This document shows, in pieces, positions 1-7,188 of a DNA stretch of 64,000 nucleotides (its first letter is position 1; every line of letters begins with the position of its first letter). The position numbers and the translations under genes are program-made. Source of the DNA: Lentisphaeria bacterium (GTDB lineage Bacteria > Verrucomicrobiota > Lentisphaeria > Victivallales > Victivallaceae); NCBI GenBank assembly GCA_017507125.1, contig JAFWBQ010000063.1, forward strand, positions 1 through 64,000, read 5' to 3'. The notes below the pieces were generated by a model that saw nothing but the letters and a program-made list of their open reading frames with translations, had not been told where the DNA came from and did no database searches.

Positions 1-2
1 TC

Positions 3-377
3 AAAATCTTACATGGACTCATTTCAGGTCTCTCTTGCGGGTGCCGGATGCAGAAGCACGAGCTTGGTATCTCAACGAAGCCAGCCGTGAATCTTGGAGC
101 TCCCGCACTCTTGACCGCAACATTGGCTCACAATATTATCACCGGTTGCTGGCAACTTCAGTTGGTAAAAGCTCTGGGGAATAATGAATTGACTGTAAAA
201 GAGATGTTATCCCAAGTCGGGTTGAAACATCGTGAAACTTTCCTTGCCAACTATCTCAATCCTGCGATCAAAGATGGCTTTGTGCGTTTGCTCTATCCTG
301 ACAGTCCCCGCCATCCCCGGCAGAAATATCTTCTGACAGTAAAGGGCTTGGCGGCCTTTCAGGAACTTCAGCATTGA
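3..377 (+). CDS. C-terminal part of a Fic-like / ATP-binding protein (5' end outside window)
   Basis: The reading frame is open from base 3 with no stop before the first ATG at 48, so this is probably the tail of a gene starting outside the window. Residues from the LTVKEML segment through GLKHRETF, NYLNP and PRHPRQKYLLT match the winged-helix domain that ends many Fic-family and AlbA-type ATP-binding regulators (pattern GLKHRxxF, YLxPxxxxGxxxxxxPDxPxxxxQKY). That domain is thought to bind DNA or a partner; no catalytic Fic or ATP-binding part is visible here. It is convergent with the minus-strand operon that ends at 435. Whether this is a live gene or a remnant cannot be decided from the window. 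Confidence 0.55.
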   Translation, partial: KILHGLISGLSCGCRMQKHELGISTKPAVNLGAPALLTATLAHNIITGCWQLQLVKALGNNELTVKEMLSQVGLKHRETFLANYLNPAIKDGFVRLLYPDSPRHPRQKYLLTVKGLAAFQELQH

Positions 378-413
378 AAAATCCCCCGGCAGCGGTGAGC
401 TGTTCCGGGGGAT
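375..413 (-). terminator. Factor-independent terminator of the aldolase/ATC operon
   Basis: ATCCCCCGG (381-389) pairs with CCGGGGGAT (405-413). Read on the minus strand the hairpin is followed by TTTTT (377-381). It lies just past the stop of the last minus-strand operon gene. The plus-strand gene ending at 377 gets no T-run from it. Confidence 0.8.
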
Positions 414-434
414 CACTTGAAGAGGAGCGGAGGG

Positions 435-959
435 TCAGGATCTTTTGTTGCGCTCCACCTCTTCCCAGTTGTCAAGATTGGAAAAGACGGTGTTTTCTTC
501 CACAGCGGAAGACAGATACTCTTTCTGAACCTCCTCTGCCACCTCTTTGCTGGGGGTGATGACGGAAACACATTCAGGAGTCTTGCGCCCGATGATGTTT
601 TCCACATAGTAATAACCGCACTTGGTCAACAGAGGCAGCACCCATCCGGCGCAGTGGTCGCAGTATTTGGCACAGGGCTCTGCATCGCAGTCCAGAACCT
701 TTGAAAGACTGGGACAGCGGCTCATCCTGAAATACAGACGGTCTGGGAGCAGTTTCTGCTCCATTTCGCAGTTTTCCTCAATGCGGATATGTTCCCAGTA
801 ATCATACATCCCCTTGAGTCCGTCGCGGCGGAACCATTCAAGACAATGCAGCTCCTGGTGACGGCTGATCTGGTCGTAATAGGGCCGCAAACCATCCCTT
901 TCATCAAGGAATTTGAACACTTCATTATAAAAACGTACAAAATGGTCGCTGGGTATCAT
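435..959 (-). CDS. Cys-rich ATC-hydrolase-like protein, paralogue B
   Basis: A 174-residue cytoplasmic protein with no signal peptide. Its core carries CPSLSKVL, then CAKYCDHC, GWV, PLLTKCGYYY, a Cys-rich arrangement that may bind a metal. Together with the neighbouring 183-residue protein and the 148-residue protein upstream it looks like the L-2-amino-thiazoline-4-carboxylate hydrolase-like fold (PF14196-type); family members open the thiazoline ring of ATC or are uncharacterised. The first 19 residues (MIPSDHFVRFYNEVFKFLD) are identical to the next paralogue although the codons differ, so the duplication is old and this part is under selection. Its ATG at 959 overlaps the upstream stop (ATGA). 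It is the last gene of the operon. The family assignment is inference; the substrate is unknown. Confidence 0.7.
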   Translation of the reverse strand: MIPSDHFVRFYNEVFKFLDERDGLRPYYDQISRHQELHCLEWFRRDGLKGMYDYWEHIRIEENCEMEQKLLPDRLYFRMSRCPSLSKVLDCDAEPCAKYCDHCAGWVLPLLTKCGYYYVENIIGRKTPECVSVITPSKEVAEEVQKEYLSSAVEENTVFSNLDNWEEVERNKRS

Positions 960-1507
960 TTTTTCTCATCCTTCTTATGTAAAGAAATGCGGTATGCCCG
1001 ATTTTTTTCAACAGTTTCAAACTCATGCAAATTGCTGAAAATATACTTGTAGCCCTGCCGCCCAACTTCATCGCGGATCTTTTCGATCTCTTCCCGGTAT
1101 TCGGAACACGCTCCGAAACACTCAGGTATATCCAGCGCACGCTGATACTTGATATAATAAAATCCGCACTTGGTCATCAACGGACTGACCCATCCGGGGC
1201 AGTGAAGACAATATTTTTCACAGGCTCCGGCATCGTTATCCAGAACTTTGGTCAAGCTGGGGCACTTTTTCATGTGGGTATAACGCACACCATTTTCAAT
1301 ATATGAATTGAGTATGCAGTTTTCCTCCACACGAATATGTCCCCAATACTCCTCCATTCCTTCCAGCCCCTTTTCCATGAAGCAGTCGTAACAGTGCATT
1401 TCTTGATGGCGACTGATTTCGGAATAGTATTCTTCCAGACCGTTTTCTTTGTCAAGAAATTTGAAGACCTCGTTGTAAAAACGCACAAAGTGGTCGCTTG
1501 GAATCAT
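956..1507 (-). CDS. Cys-rich ATC-hydrolase-like protein, paralogue A
   Basis: A 183-residue cytoplasmic paralogue of the gene downstream. It shares the same N-terminus, then ISRHQEMHC, EEYWGHIRVEENC, CPSLTKVL, CEKYCLHC, GWV, PLMTKCGFYY. Cysteines conserved between the two copies (in CPSL, in CxKYCxxC and in TKCG) are the best candidates for a metal site or nucleophile. It overlaps both neighbours by four bases (ATGA), implying translational coupling within one operon behind the aldolase gene. ATC-hydrolase-like membership rests on the shared pattern of an N-terminal His-containing helix followed by a CP motif and distal Cys cluster; I am moderately sure of this and do not know the reaction. 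Confidence 0.7.
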   Translation of the reverse strand: MIPSDHFVRFYNEVFKFLDKENGLEEYYSEISRHQEMHCYDCFMEKGLEGMEEYWGHIRVEENCILNSYIENGVRYTHMKKCPSLTKVLDNDAGACEKYCLHCPGWVSPLMTKCGFYYIKYQRALDIPECFGACSEYREEIEKIRDEVGRQGYKYIFSNLHEFETVEKNRAYRISLHKKDEKK

Positions 1508-1950
1508 TTTCCGGCATCTTTCGTAAAGGTCTGGATACAGTGACCTTCACCCAGAACCTGAACCTCGGAACGCCATGGAGAATTTTCACACATCCCGGCG
1601 TTGACTTCACTGGTCTGCAAACAAACGTGGGGAGAAGGTTCAAGCCCCAGTTTCCGCAAGTGACGGATGGCGGGACATTCAAAGACTTCAAGGACGATCC
1701 TGTTTTCCTCAACGGTCAGCTGATACTTTCCCTTTTCACGGAAATAAAACCAGTTCAAATGCTCCAGCAGCTCAGAGGCATCCCCCTTGACCAGTTTCTC
1801 GTGGATGGATTTGTATACATCGCGCCCGGTCTTCCGCAGGATCTCTTTCAACGCTTCAACACCGTAGTTCTCTGCAATATAGTTGAGCGTCGTGTTGGTG
1901 GTTCCGTGAAAGTCCAGATGGAGTTCATTATCTTCCTGATAACGCAGCAT
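1504..1950 (-). CDS. L-2-amino-thiazoline-4-carboxylate hydrolase-like protein
   Basis: A 148-residue protein. The ATG at 1950 lies two bases beyond the aldolase stop; a longer frame would intrude into the aldolase coding end, so the shorter start is preferred. Features are HLDFHGTTNTTLNYI, YGVEALKEILR, FECPAIRHL, CLQTSE, AGMCE and GEGHCIQTF, which resemble the PF14196 family, named for a Pseudomonas enzyme converting ATC to S-carbamoyl-cysteine. It is less Cys-rich than the two proteins that follow. The operon order aldolase, this gene, paralogue A, paralogue B suggests a shared pathway on a small amino-acid-like or keto-acid substrate, which is inference. Confidence 0.65.
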   Translation of the reverse strand: MLRYQEDNELHLDFHGTTNTTLNYIAENYGVEALKEILRKTGRDVYKSIHEKLVKGDASELLEHLNWFYFREKGKYQLTVEENRIVLEVFECPAIRHLRKLGLEPSPHVCLQTSEVNAGMCENSPWRSEVQVLGEGHCIQTFTKDAGK

Positions 1951-1951
1951 A

Positions 1952-2848
1952 TCAGTCAAGCTCCGCTTTGAACTGCTCAATACACTTTTCGACACGCGCC
2001 ATGGCTTCAGGAGTAAGAGTTGACATTTCCTGAGCGATGGTGTAGGCGCTTTCGCAAAGTCCCATCTTCATCAGAGCGTACTTCTGACCATTCCAGACAT
2101 TGGCAAGGTCAATGCCGTAGACGCCATGGAATATTTCAATGAAGGTATTCTGAAGTCTCACGGCCTCTTTGTAATCCTCTCTGTCAACGGCACGGGCAAT
2201 GCCGACCATGGTCTTGGAACAGAGAGCACCCATGCCGCAGACCATACCGTCCATACCGGCAATGAGGGCTTCGTCAACGGCCCACTCCTGACCTTCCATA
2301 AGCAGCGTTTTGAATCCTTTATCACGCTTCATCAGCAGCAGTTCGCGGCGGAGCCACATGTTGGAGGAGGAGTTCTTGATTCCCTTCAAATTGGGGTGCG
2401 CCATAATGGCGGCAAAATCATCAAGGGAGAAATTGATGTTGTTGTTGGGGGGGCAGTAGTAAAAATAAACAGGTCTGTCAGCTTTGTCAAGAACAGTCAG
2501 CACAGACTTGACGGGATTCAGAGAAGAGGTACGGGCAGGCAGCATAAAGACGTAACTGTCAAACTTGTACTGGCTGTAACGCTTCATGTTCTCAAGAGAA
2601 AGGGGAAGACTCGTGGCGTTGATACCCACAAGAAGATCGATCTTTCCGGCGGTCAGCTCAGCGGATTCAGCCACAAATTCCTCTTTGAAGGCATCGGAAA
2701 AACTGCCCCATTCGCCCATGGATCCCAGAATGAAGATGCCGTCAAGACCGTGACGGATGTTGCGTTCATAGATCTTCTTCAAACCGGCTTTATCCAGGGA
2801 GCCGTCCTGCATAAGGGGGGTCACAGTTGCAGAAATCGTTTTTTTCAT
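1952..2848 (-). CDS. DapA/NanA-family class I aldolase (dihydrodipicolinate synthase family)
   Basis: A 298-residue TIM barrel. Lys158 in GIKNSS is at the Schiff-base position, Tyr131 in YYCPP at the proton-relay position, and LGSMGEW (41-47) replaces the usual GTTGE substrate-carboxylate motif. Members of this family condense or cleave pyruvate-type keto acids (dihydrodipicolinate synthase, N-acetylneuraminate lyase, KDG aldolase). The altered loops and lack of other lysine-pathway genes argue against true DapA. It leads the operon with the three ATC-hydrolase-like genes, and has a good ribosome site (GAGGTGG) before the ATG. The exact substrate cannot be told from sequence. Confidence 0.85.
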   Translation of the reverse strand: MKKTISATVTPLMQDGSLDKAGLKKIYERNIRHGLDGIFILGSMGEWGSFSDAFKEEFVAESAELTAGKIDLLVGINATSLPLSLENMKRYSQYKFDSYVFMLPARTSSLNPVKSVLTVLDKADRPVYFYYCPPNNNINFSLDDFAAIMAHPNLKGIKNSSSNMWLRRELLLMKRDKGFKTLLMEGQEWAVDEALIAGMDGMVCGMGALCSKTMVGIARAVDREDYKEAVRLQNTFIEIFHGVYGIDLANVWNGQKYALMKMGLCESAYTIAQEMSTLTPEAMARVEKCIEQFKAELD

Positions 2849-2912
2849 CTTTCCACCTCGATTTTTTTTAATTTTGCTGCCTCATATCCAAAGGTCATTC
2901 ATATTGTTACGG

Positions 2913-2940
2913 TTGACAAAAAACAGTTGTCAGGTACAAT
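2913..2940 (+). promoter_or_regulatory. Sigma-70-type promoter upstream of the ftsQ-like gene
   Basis: TTGACA (2913-2918), 16-base spacer, TACAAT (2935-2940). It points toward the gene at 3054/3075, leaving a leader of about 110 bases that contains a second promoter. Confidence 0.6.
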
Positions 2941-3018
2941 AAGATACATCCCCATCTCTTTCAAATCAAATCAAAGTATGAAAAAAATTCTTTTTTGTTG
3001 CGCTTCATCTCTTCAAAC

Positions 3019-3047
3019 TTGAAAAAACAGTATGATGATGCTATTTT
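3019..3047 (+). promoter_or_regulatory. Second promoter of the ftsQ-like gene
   Basis: TTGAAA (3019-3024), 17 bases, TATTTT (3042-3047), with TGC just before the -10. Transcription would start only a few bases before the GTG at 3054, favouring the ATG at 3075 as start from this promoter. Confidence 0.55.
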
Positions 3048-3053
3048 ATAGAT

Positions 3054-3899
3054 GTGGAGTGGAAAAAATCAGTCATGACCAGCGTAAAAGTAAAACCCGG
3101 ACTCCCGGAACAGGAGTCAGAAGAAAGACGTCTTGCCGGCCGCAAAATTTGGCGGGCAGCTGCCGTATTGGGTCTTTTCTGCCTGATAACGGCGGCATTC
3201 ATTTTCCTTTTCTTCCTGATGCGCAAGGCTTTTTTCAGCGAAAACCCTCATTTCAGACTCAAAAGAATGGAGATCATAAACGGTTCTTACTGGAAGGGGA
3301 AAGAAAAAGTTCTCGGATTCCGCACCGGAGTGAAACCGGGTACGAATGTTTTCAACATTGACTATCCGGCCTTGCGTAAGGAAATCGAAAAGATCCCCGG
3401 CATTGAGAAGGCTGAAGTCGTACGGATCCTCCCGGATAAACTGCAGATCAAGATTGCAGAACGCATCCCCAGGGCAGTGCTTTACAGTCCCGGCGGTCAG
3501 CTTGTGGTGGACGAAAAAGGGGTGGTCATTCCCCGTCAGGAGTCAGCGATCCACGGTTCGCTCCCGGTCATCACCCATATCCCCGGAGGGGGTATAGTGC
3601 GTCCCGGAGATAAGGTTGAAATACTTCTGCCTGCGCTGAATCTCATTATGACGACTCTCAGAAATTATCCGGACATCGCCATTGAGTGCATTCAGCCCGG
3701 TAACGGAAAAAGTCTGCAGTTTTACATGCGTTACCGGGGCGGCAAAGGTTATTGGGTCATCATCCCCGTTGAAAACCGCGGCCTGCCCTACCTTTTAAGC
3801 GCCTTGCAGACAGCAATCATCAACGCACATTGGAAACAAATCAAAGTTTCATCATTCAACTTGCTCTATGACGGGCGGATTGTCACAAAAACCAATTAA
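3054..3899 (+). CDS. ftsQ: FtsQ/DivIB-like cell-division protein (POTRA domain)
   Basis: A 281-residue single-pass membrane protein: basic cytoplasmic N-terminus, one membrane helix at about residues 34-56, then a POTRA-type segment at about 65-135 (FRLKRMEIINGS, NVFNIDYPALRKEIEKIPGIEKAEVVRILPDKLQIKIAER split over this stretch) and a C-terminal beta domain. FtsQ links early and late divisome proteins in the periplasm. The start is uncertain: GTG at 3054 or ATG at 3075 (274 residues). It is unusual in standing alone; ftsA, ftsZ and mur genes are not adjacent. A generic POTRA protein is the alternative, but length and layout fit FtsQ well. Confidence 0.8.
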   Translation: MEWKKSVMTSVKVKPGLPEQESEERRLAGRKIWRAAAVLGLFCLITAAFIFLFFLMRKAFFSENPHFRLKRMEIINGSYWKGKEKVLGFRTGVKPGTNVFNIDYPALRKEIEKIPGIEKAEVVRILPDKLQIKIAERIPRAVLYSPGGQLVVDEKGVVIPRQESAIHGSLPVITHIPGGGIVRPGDKVEILLPALNLIMTTLRNYPDIAIECIQPGNGKSLQFYMRYRGGKGYWVIIPVENRGLPYLLSALQTAIINAHWKQIKVSSFNLLYDGRIVTKTN

Positions 3900-3917
3900 T
3901 CAGGAGCAGCAGTTCTT

Positions 3918-4424
3918 ATGGATTTTTATGAAGTCGTCAGAAACCGCAGAAGTATCCGCAGTTTCAAAAGCACCCCCGTACCGGATGAAGCAGCACACCG
4001 GATCGCCGCCGCTGTCAATGCCGCCCCTTCAGCGTGCAATCTGCAGCCGGTCACTTTCAAATTCATCCGCAACGCCGATTTAAAAGCACGGCTGGCAGCG
4101 TGCTGCAAACAGGAGTTCCCCGCAGAAGCACCTGTGATACTTGCGGCAATATGTGCTCCGGAAAAATCATGGAAACGGGGAGACGGCTTCAACAGTGCCG
4201 ACACCGATATGGCAATCGCTATGGAACACGCCATACTTGCGGCAACAGCAGAAGGTTTGGGCAGCTGCTGGGTCTGCGCTTTTGACAGTGAAAAAGCTGC
4301 CGGAGTACTTGGCGTTGAAGCCCCCTGCTATGTGGGGGCACTTTGTCCCATGGGGTATCCTGCGGCACCGCCCCGGGAGTTTATCAGAAAAGAAGAATCC
4401 CAAATCTTTGAGGTCATAGATTGA
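3918..4424 (+). CDS. Nitroreductase-family FMN flavoprotein
   Basis: 168 residues. The N-terminal RRSIRSF, APSACNLQP and the central GLGSCWV segment are typical of the NAD(P)H-dependent FMN nitroreductase fold. This is a short single-domain form, as in the small oxidoreductases related to NfsA/NfnB or iodotyrosine deiodinase-like proteins. It probably acts as a cytoplasmic homodimer reducing a quinone- or nitro-like substrate; the physiological substrate is not predictable. An AGGAG site lies upstream of the ATG. Its TGA overlaps the TTG start of the next gene (TTGA), so the two are likely coupled. Confidence 0.88.
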   Translation: MDFYEVVRNRRSIRSFKSTPVPDEAAHRIAAAVNAAPSACNLQPVTFKFIRNADLKARLAACCKQEFPAEAPVILAAICAPEKSWKRGDGFNSADTDMAIAMEHAILAATAEGLGSCWVCAFDSEKAAGVLGVEAPCYVGALCPMGYPAAPPREFIRKEESQIFEVID

Positions 4425-5482
4425 AGAAAAATTTTACTCCCTTTACCACCGGAACTGAGCATTGGCAGCTCAAAGCATTTCCGGCAGGCAAAACGATCCT
4501 TGAAATTTCAAACAGCAGCAACCGTTCGCTTCTGCGTATCAATCGGGGCGAATTTGCCGGTTTTTCCGAAATTTCGGCACTCCCTGAAATATTCCGGCTC
4601 CATCGGGCGGAAGATGGATATTCCGTTTCTCTGGAAACCCGGAGCGTCATTCCCTTCGGTTCCGAATTCCGGGTTGAACGTGATGTGACCATCACCAACG
4701 GTACGGCGGCAATGACCACATCCGTTGCAGCATGCAACCGGGGCGAAGTGGGCAATATCACCCTTGAAACAGTGGAGTTTCCCGGCCCCTGGGCAAAGAT
4801 CAGCTACCGGGTCTATGGTGAGGAAAAAATGCACACATGCAAGTTCCGGGAAAATGCGGAGTTCTATTCAGGCAGCGAACTGCCCTGGTATATCCAAATT
4901 GAATACCGCGGCGGCGCCAAAGCCGAATTTATGACCGGCAGCGACATCTGGCGCCACCGGGCAGCGGCAAAAATGGAGGGCGTCACAAGCGCATTCCGCA
5001 TCGCCGACTGTGACGGAACTCTTGTCTTTGAGCGCGCCGTTCTCATCTACGACAAAGAAACGGTCGTTGAGAAACGTCCCTGGCAATTTGAGACTCTGTT
5101 TGCCTGGAGCATCCCCGATGGCACCCCTGCTGCCGACGCAGAAGAAACTGAAGTCACAGGCTGTCTTGCAGCCAGAAAGATCCAGCGCACCATGCGCCAG
5201 AGTATCCGCCGGACAGAAAATTCTCTGCGCCTGACAGGATACACCCCTGTCTTGTGCATGGACTCCGCACATCTGGACCGTCCCGGTAAAAAAGAGCTTG
5301 AACACATTGACATACAGGATCTTTTCCAGCTTTACTGCTGGGGCAACCGTCAGCTGTCACGGAAAAATCTGACTTTGACTGTCGGAGCCGCTTCATCGGA
5401 GCTGCTCCCGGCATCACTGGTTCTTGAACATCTTTCATTTCCTCCCGAAGCCCTTGCTCAGGAGGATGAGGATGATTTGTAA
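4421..5482 (+). CDS. Conserved protein of unknown function, TTG start
   Basis: A 353-residue soluble protein with no signal peptide or membrane helix. The start is a TTG overlapping the preceding stop as TTGA. The first two-thirds reads as alternating beta strands (ETRSVIPFGSEFRVERDVTI, ETVEFPGPWAKISYRVYG), resembling the supersandwich fold of sugar mutarotases, and the next gene is a hexose-6-phosphate mutarotase, so a role in carbohydrate handling is possible. No catalytic motif is recognised. The C-terminus is acidic (EDEDDL). I do not assign a function. Confidence 0.75.
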   Translation: MKKNFTPFTTGTEHWQLKAFPAGKTILEISNSSNRSLLRINRGEFAGFSEISALPEIFRLHRAEDGYSVSLETRSVIPFGSEFRVERDVTITNGTAAMTTSVAACNRGEVGNITLETVEFPGPWAKISYRVYGEEKMHTCKFRENAEFYSGSELPWYIQIEYRGGAKAEFMTGSDIWRHRAAAKMEGVTSAFRIADCDGTLVFERAVLIYDKETVVEKRPWQFETLFAWSIPDGTPAADAEETEVTGCLAARKIQRTMRQSIRRTENSLRLTGYTPVLCMDSAHLDRPGKKELEHIDIQDLFQLYCWGNRQLSRKNLTLTVGAASSELLPASLVLEHLSFPPEALAQEDEDDL

Positions 5483-5517
5483 TTTTCAAATCAAAAAAAA
5501 TATGAGGATCTTTTAAT

Positions 5518-6405
5518 ATGAACTGCAAAAAATTTGACGTTCCCGGCATTACTTTTTCAACTCTTGACTCCGGTCTGGAAATCATTTCGATCTCCAATAA
5601 GTACGCTTCTGCCAAGATCACCACCAACGGTGCCCATATCTTTGAATACACCCCCATTGGTGAAAAAAATCTGCTCTGGGTCAGCAAGAGAGCCTTCTTC
5701 GTTCCCGGTAAACCGATCCGCGGCGGCGTCCCCGTCTGCTGGCCCTGGTTCGGCGCAAGTTTGATCGAAGGCCGCCCCGGTCACGGTTTCGTCCGTGTGG
5801 AAGAGTGGCAAATCAGCGACATCGCTGAACTTCCTTCCGGCGCGACAAAATTGGTTTTCACTCTTGACTCCGATATGAAGCAGTTCGCCATGGCGGATTT
5901 CCCCTTTACTGTCAACATGATCTTCACCATCGGCAAAGAGCTTGAAATGACCCTCGTCATGGTGAATAAAGGCACTGAACCTGTTAAGATCGGCTGCGCG
6001 CTCCACACCTATTTCGCCATTTCAGATATCAACAAGGTCGTTGTCACCGGTCTTGACAAGTGCCACTACTTTGACCACAAAGTCGGCGCCCCCCGGTTTG
6101 AAGGCAACTATCAGGAGGGCGATGTAAAAGTCACCTCTGAAATTGACAATGTCTATTTCCCCGCTCCCGGAACCACTGAGATCGTTGATCCGGGTTGGGG
6201 ACGCATCATCACCATTGAAAAGTCCGGTTCCGACTCCACTGTGGTCTGGAATCCCTGGGTTGAAAAGGCAACTACCATGGCGGATTACGCTCCCGAAGAG
6301 TATCAGGAAATGATTTGTGTTGAAAGCGCCAACGCCAAATGTGATCCCAGGATCCTGCTGCCGGGAGTTCCCCACCAGATCAGTCAGAAGATCGGTCTCA
6401 AGTAA
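5518..6405 (+). CDS. D-hexose-6-phosphate mutarotase (YeaD-like)
   Basis: A 295-residue aldose-1-epimerase-superfamily protein. Diagnostic segments are RGGVPVCWPWFG (about residues 68-79), PGHGFVR, and ALHTYFAISD with the likely catalytic His. YeaD enzymes interconvert the alpha and beta anomers of glucose-6-phosphate and related hexose-6-phosphates, feeding glycolysis and the pentose pathway. A GAGGA ribosome site precedes the ATG. It sits between an unknown beta-rich protein and hisA, in a run of same-strand genes with short gaps. Confidence 0.88.
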   Translation: MNCKKFDVPGITFSTLDSGLEIISISNKYASAKITTNGAHIFEYTPIGEKNLLWVSKRAFFVPGKPIRGGVPVCWPWFGASLIEGRPGHGFVRVEEWQISDIAELPSGATKLVFTLDSDMKQFAMADFPFTVNMIFTIGKELEMTLVMVNKGTEPVKIGCALHTYFAISDINKVVVTGLDKCHYFDHKVGAPRFEGNYQEGDVKVTSEIDNVYFPAPGTTEIVDPGWGRIITIEKSGSDSTVVWNPWVEKATTMADYAPEEYQEMICVESANAKCDPRILLPGVPHQISQKIGLK

Positions 6406-6428
6406 TCCAAAGACGGAGTAAGTGTTCC

Positions 6429-7184
6429 ATGAGTTTCCGCCCCTGCATTGATCTGCATGACGGCAAAGTCAAGCAGATCGTCGGTTCCACCCTTGATACC
6501 GGGAGTTTGAAGACCAATTTCGTTTCTGAAAAAACACCTGAGTTTTACGCAGAACTTTACCGGCGCGACAACCTTCCCGGCGGACACATCATCATGCTGG
6601 GCGGCGGCTGCGAAAATGCCGCGGCGGCGGCTCTCAAGGCGTGGCCGGGACATCTTCAGCTGGGGGGCGGCATAACTCCCGTCAATGCAGCATCATGGCT
6701 TGAAAAAGGGGCAGACAAAGTCATCGTCACCAGCTGGTGTTTTCAGGATGGAAAATTTTCCCCTGAAAAACTGAAACAGCTCCTTGCCGAAACAGGTAAA
6801 GAGCATCTGGTGCTTGATCTTTCCTGCCGCCGCAAGGGTGAAGATTACTTTGTCGCCGCCGACCACTGGCGCACCTACACCGATCTCAAAGTCAACCGCG
6901 AAACCTTGGAAATGCTTGCGTCAAGCGCCGCTGAGTTTCTGATCCACGCCGTTGATGTGGAAGGGAAACAGGCTGGGATAGACACGGAACTGCTTGAGAT
7001 CCTCAGCAAGGAATCCCCCATTGAATGTGTCTACGCAGGCGGCATCAGAACTCTTGATGATGTGGAACTTATTGAAAAAGCCTCATCCGGCAGAGTCCAC
7101 TACACCATAGGCTCCGCACTGGATATTTTCGGAGGTTCCCTTTCTTACAGCGATGTGGTCGCCCACAACAACCTGAAAAGGTGA
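6429..7184 (+). CDS. hisA: Eukaryotic-type HisA (ProFAR isomerase)
   Basis: 251 residues. The sequence follows the yeast HIS6/plant type rather than ordinary bacterial HisA: CIDLHDGKVKQIVG, TNFVSEKTPEFYAELY, QLGGGI, KVIVTSWCF, LDLSCRR, FLIHAVDVEGK.GID, VYAGGI and GSALDIFGG. Catalytic aspartates are predicted at 8 (CIDLH) and 130 (LDLSC). The reaction is the Amadori isomerisation of ProFAR to PRFAR in histidine synthesis, in the cytoplasm. No other his gene is nearby. A distinct TIGR family (eukaryotic-type HisA) is known from fungi, plants and a minority of bacteria; placement here comes from remembered sequence similarity, not a search. Confidence 0.9.
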   Translation: MSFRPCIDLHDGKVKQIVGSTLDTGSLKTNFVSEKTPEFYAELYRRDNLPGGHIIMLGGGCENAAAAALKAWPGHLQLGGGITPVNAASWLEKGADKVIVTSWCFQDGKFSPEKLKQLLAETGKEHLVLDLSCRRKGEDYFVAADHWRTYTDLKVNRETLEMLASSAAEFLIHAVDVEGKQAGIDTELLEILSKESPIECVYAGGIRTLDDVELIEKASSGRVHYTIGSALDIFGGSLSYSDVVAHNNLKR

Positions 7185-7188
7185 GAAA

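Larger units (their letters stand above)
2849..3053. other. Divergent intergenic region between aldolase operon and ftsQ-like gene
   Basis: It contains two plus-strand promoter candidates (2913 and 3019). For the minus-strand aldolase operon I see only a weak match, so its promoter is not identified. No RNA gene or repeat is visible. Confidence 0.5.

Noticed and set aside
1952-2848. Calling the aldolase dapA (lysine pathway)
   Set aside because: GTTGE is replaced by GSMGE and no lysine genes are near; the family has many other specificities.
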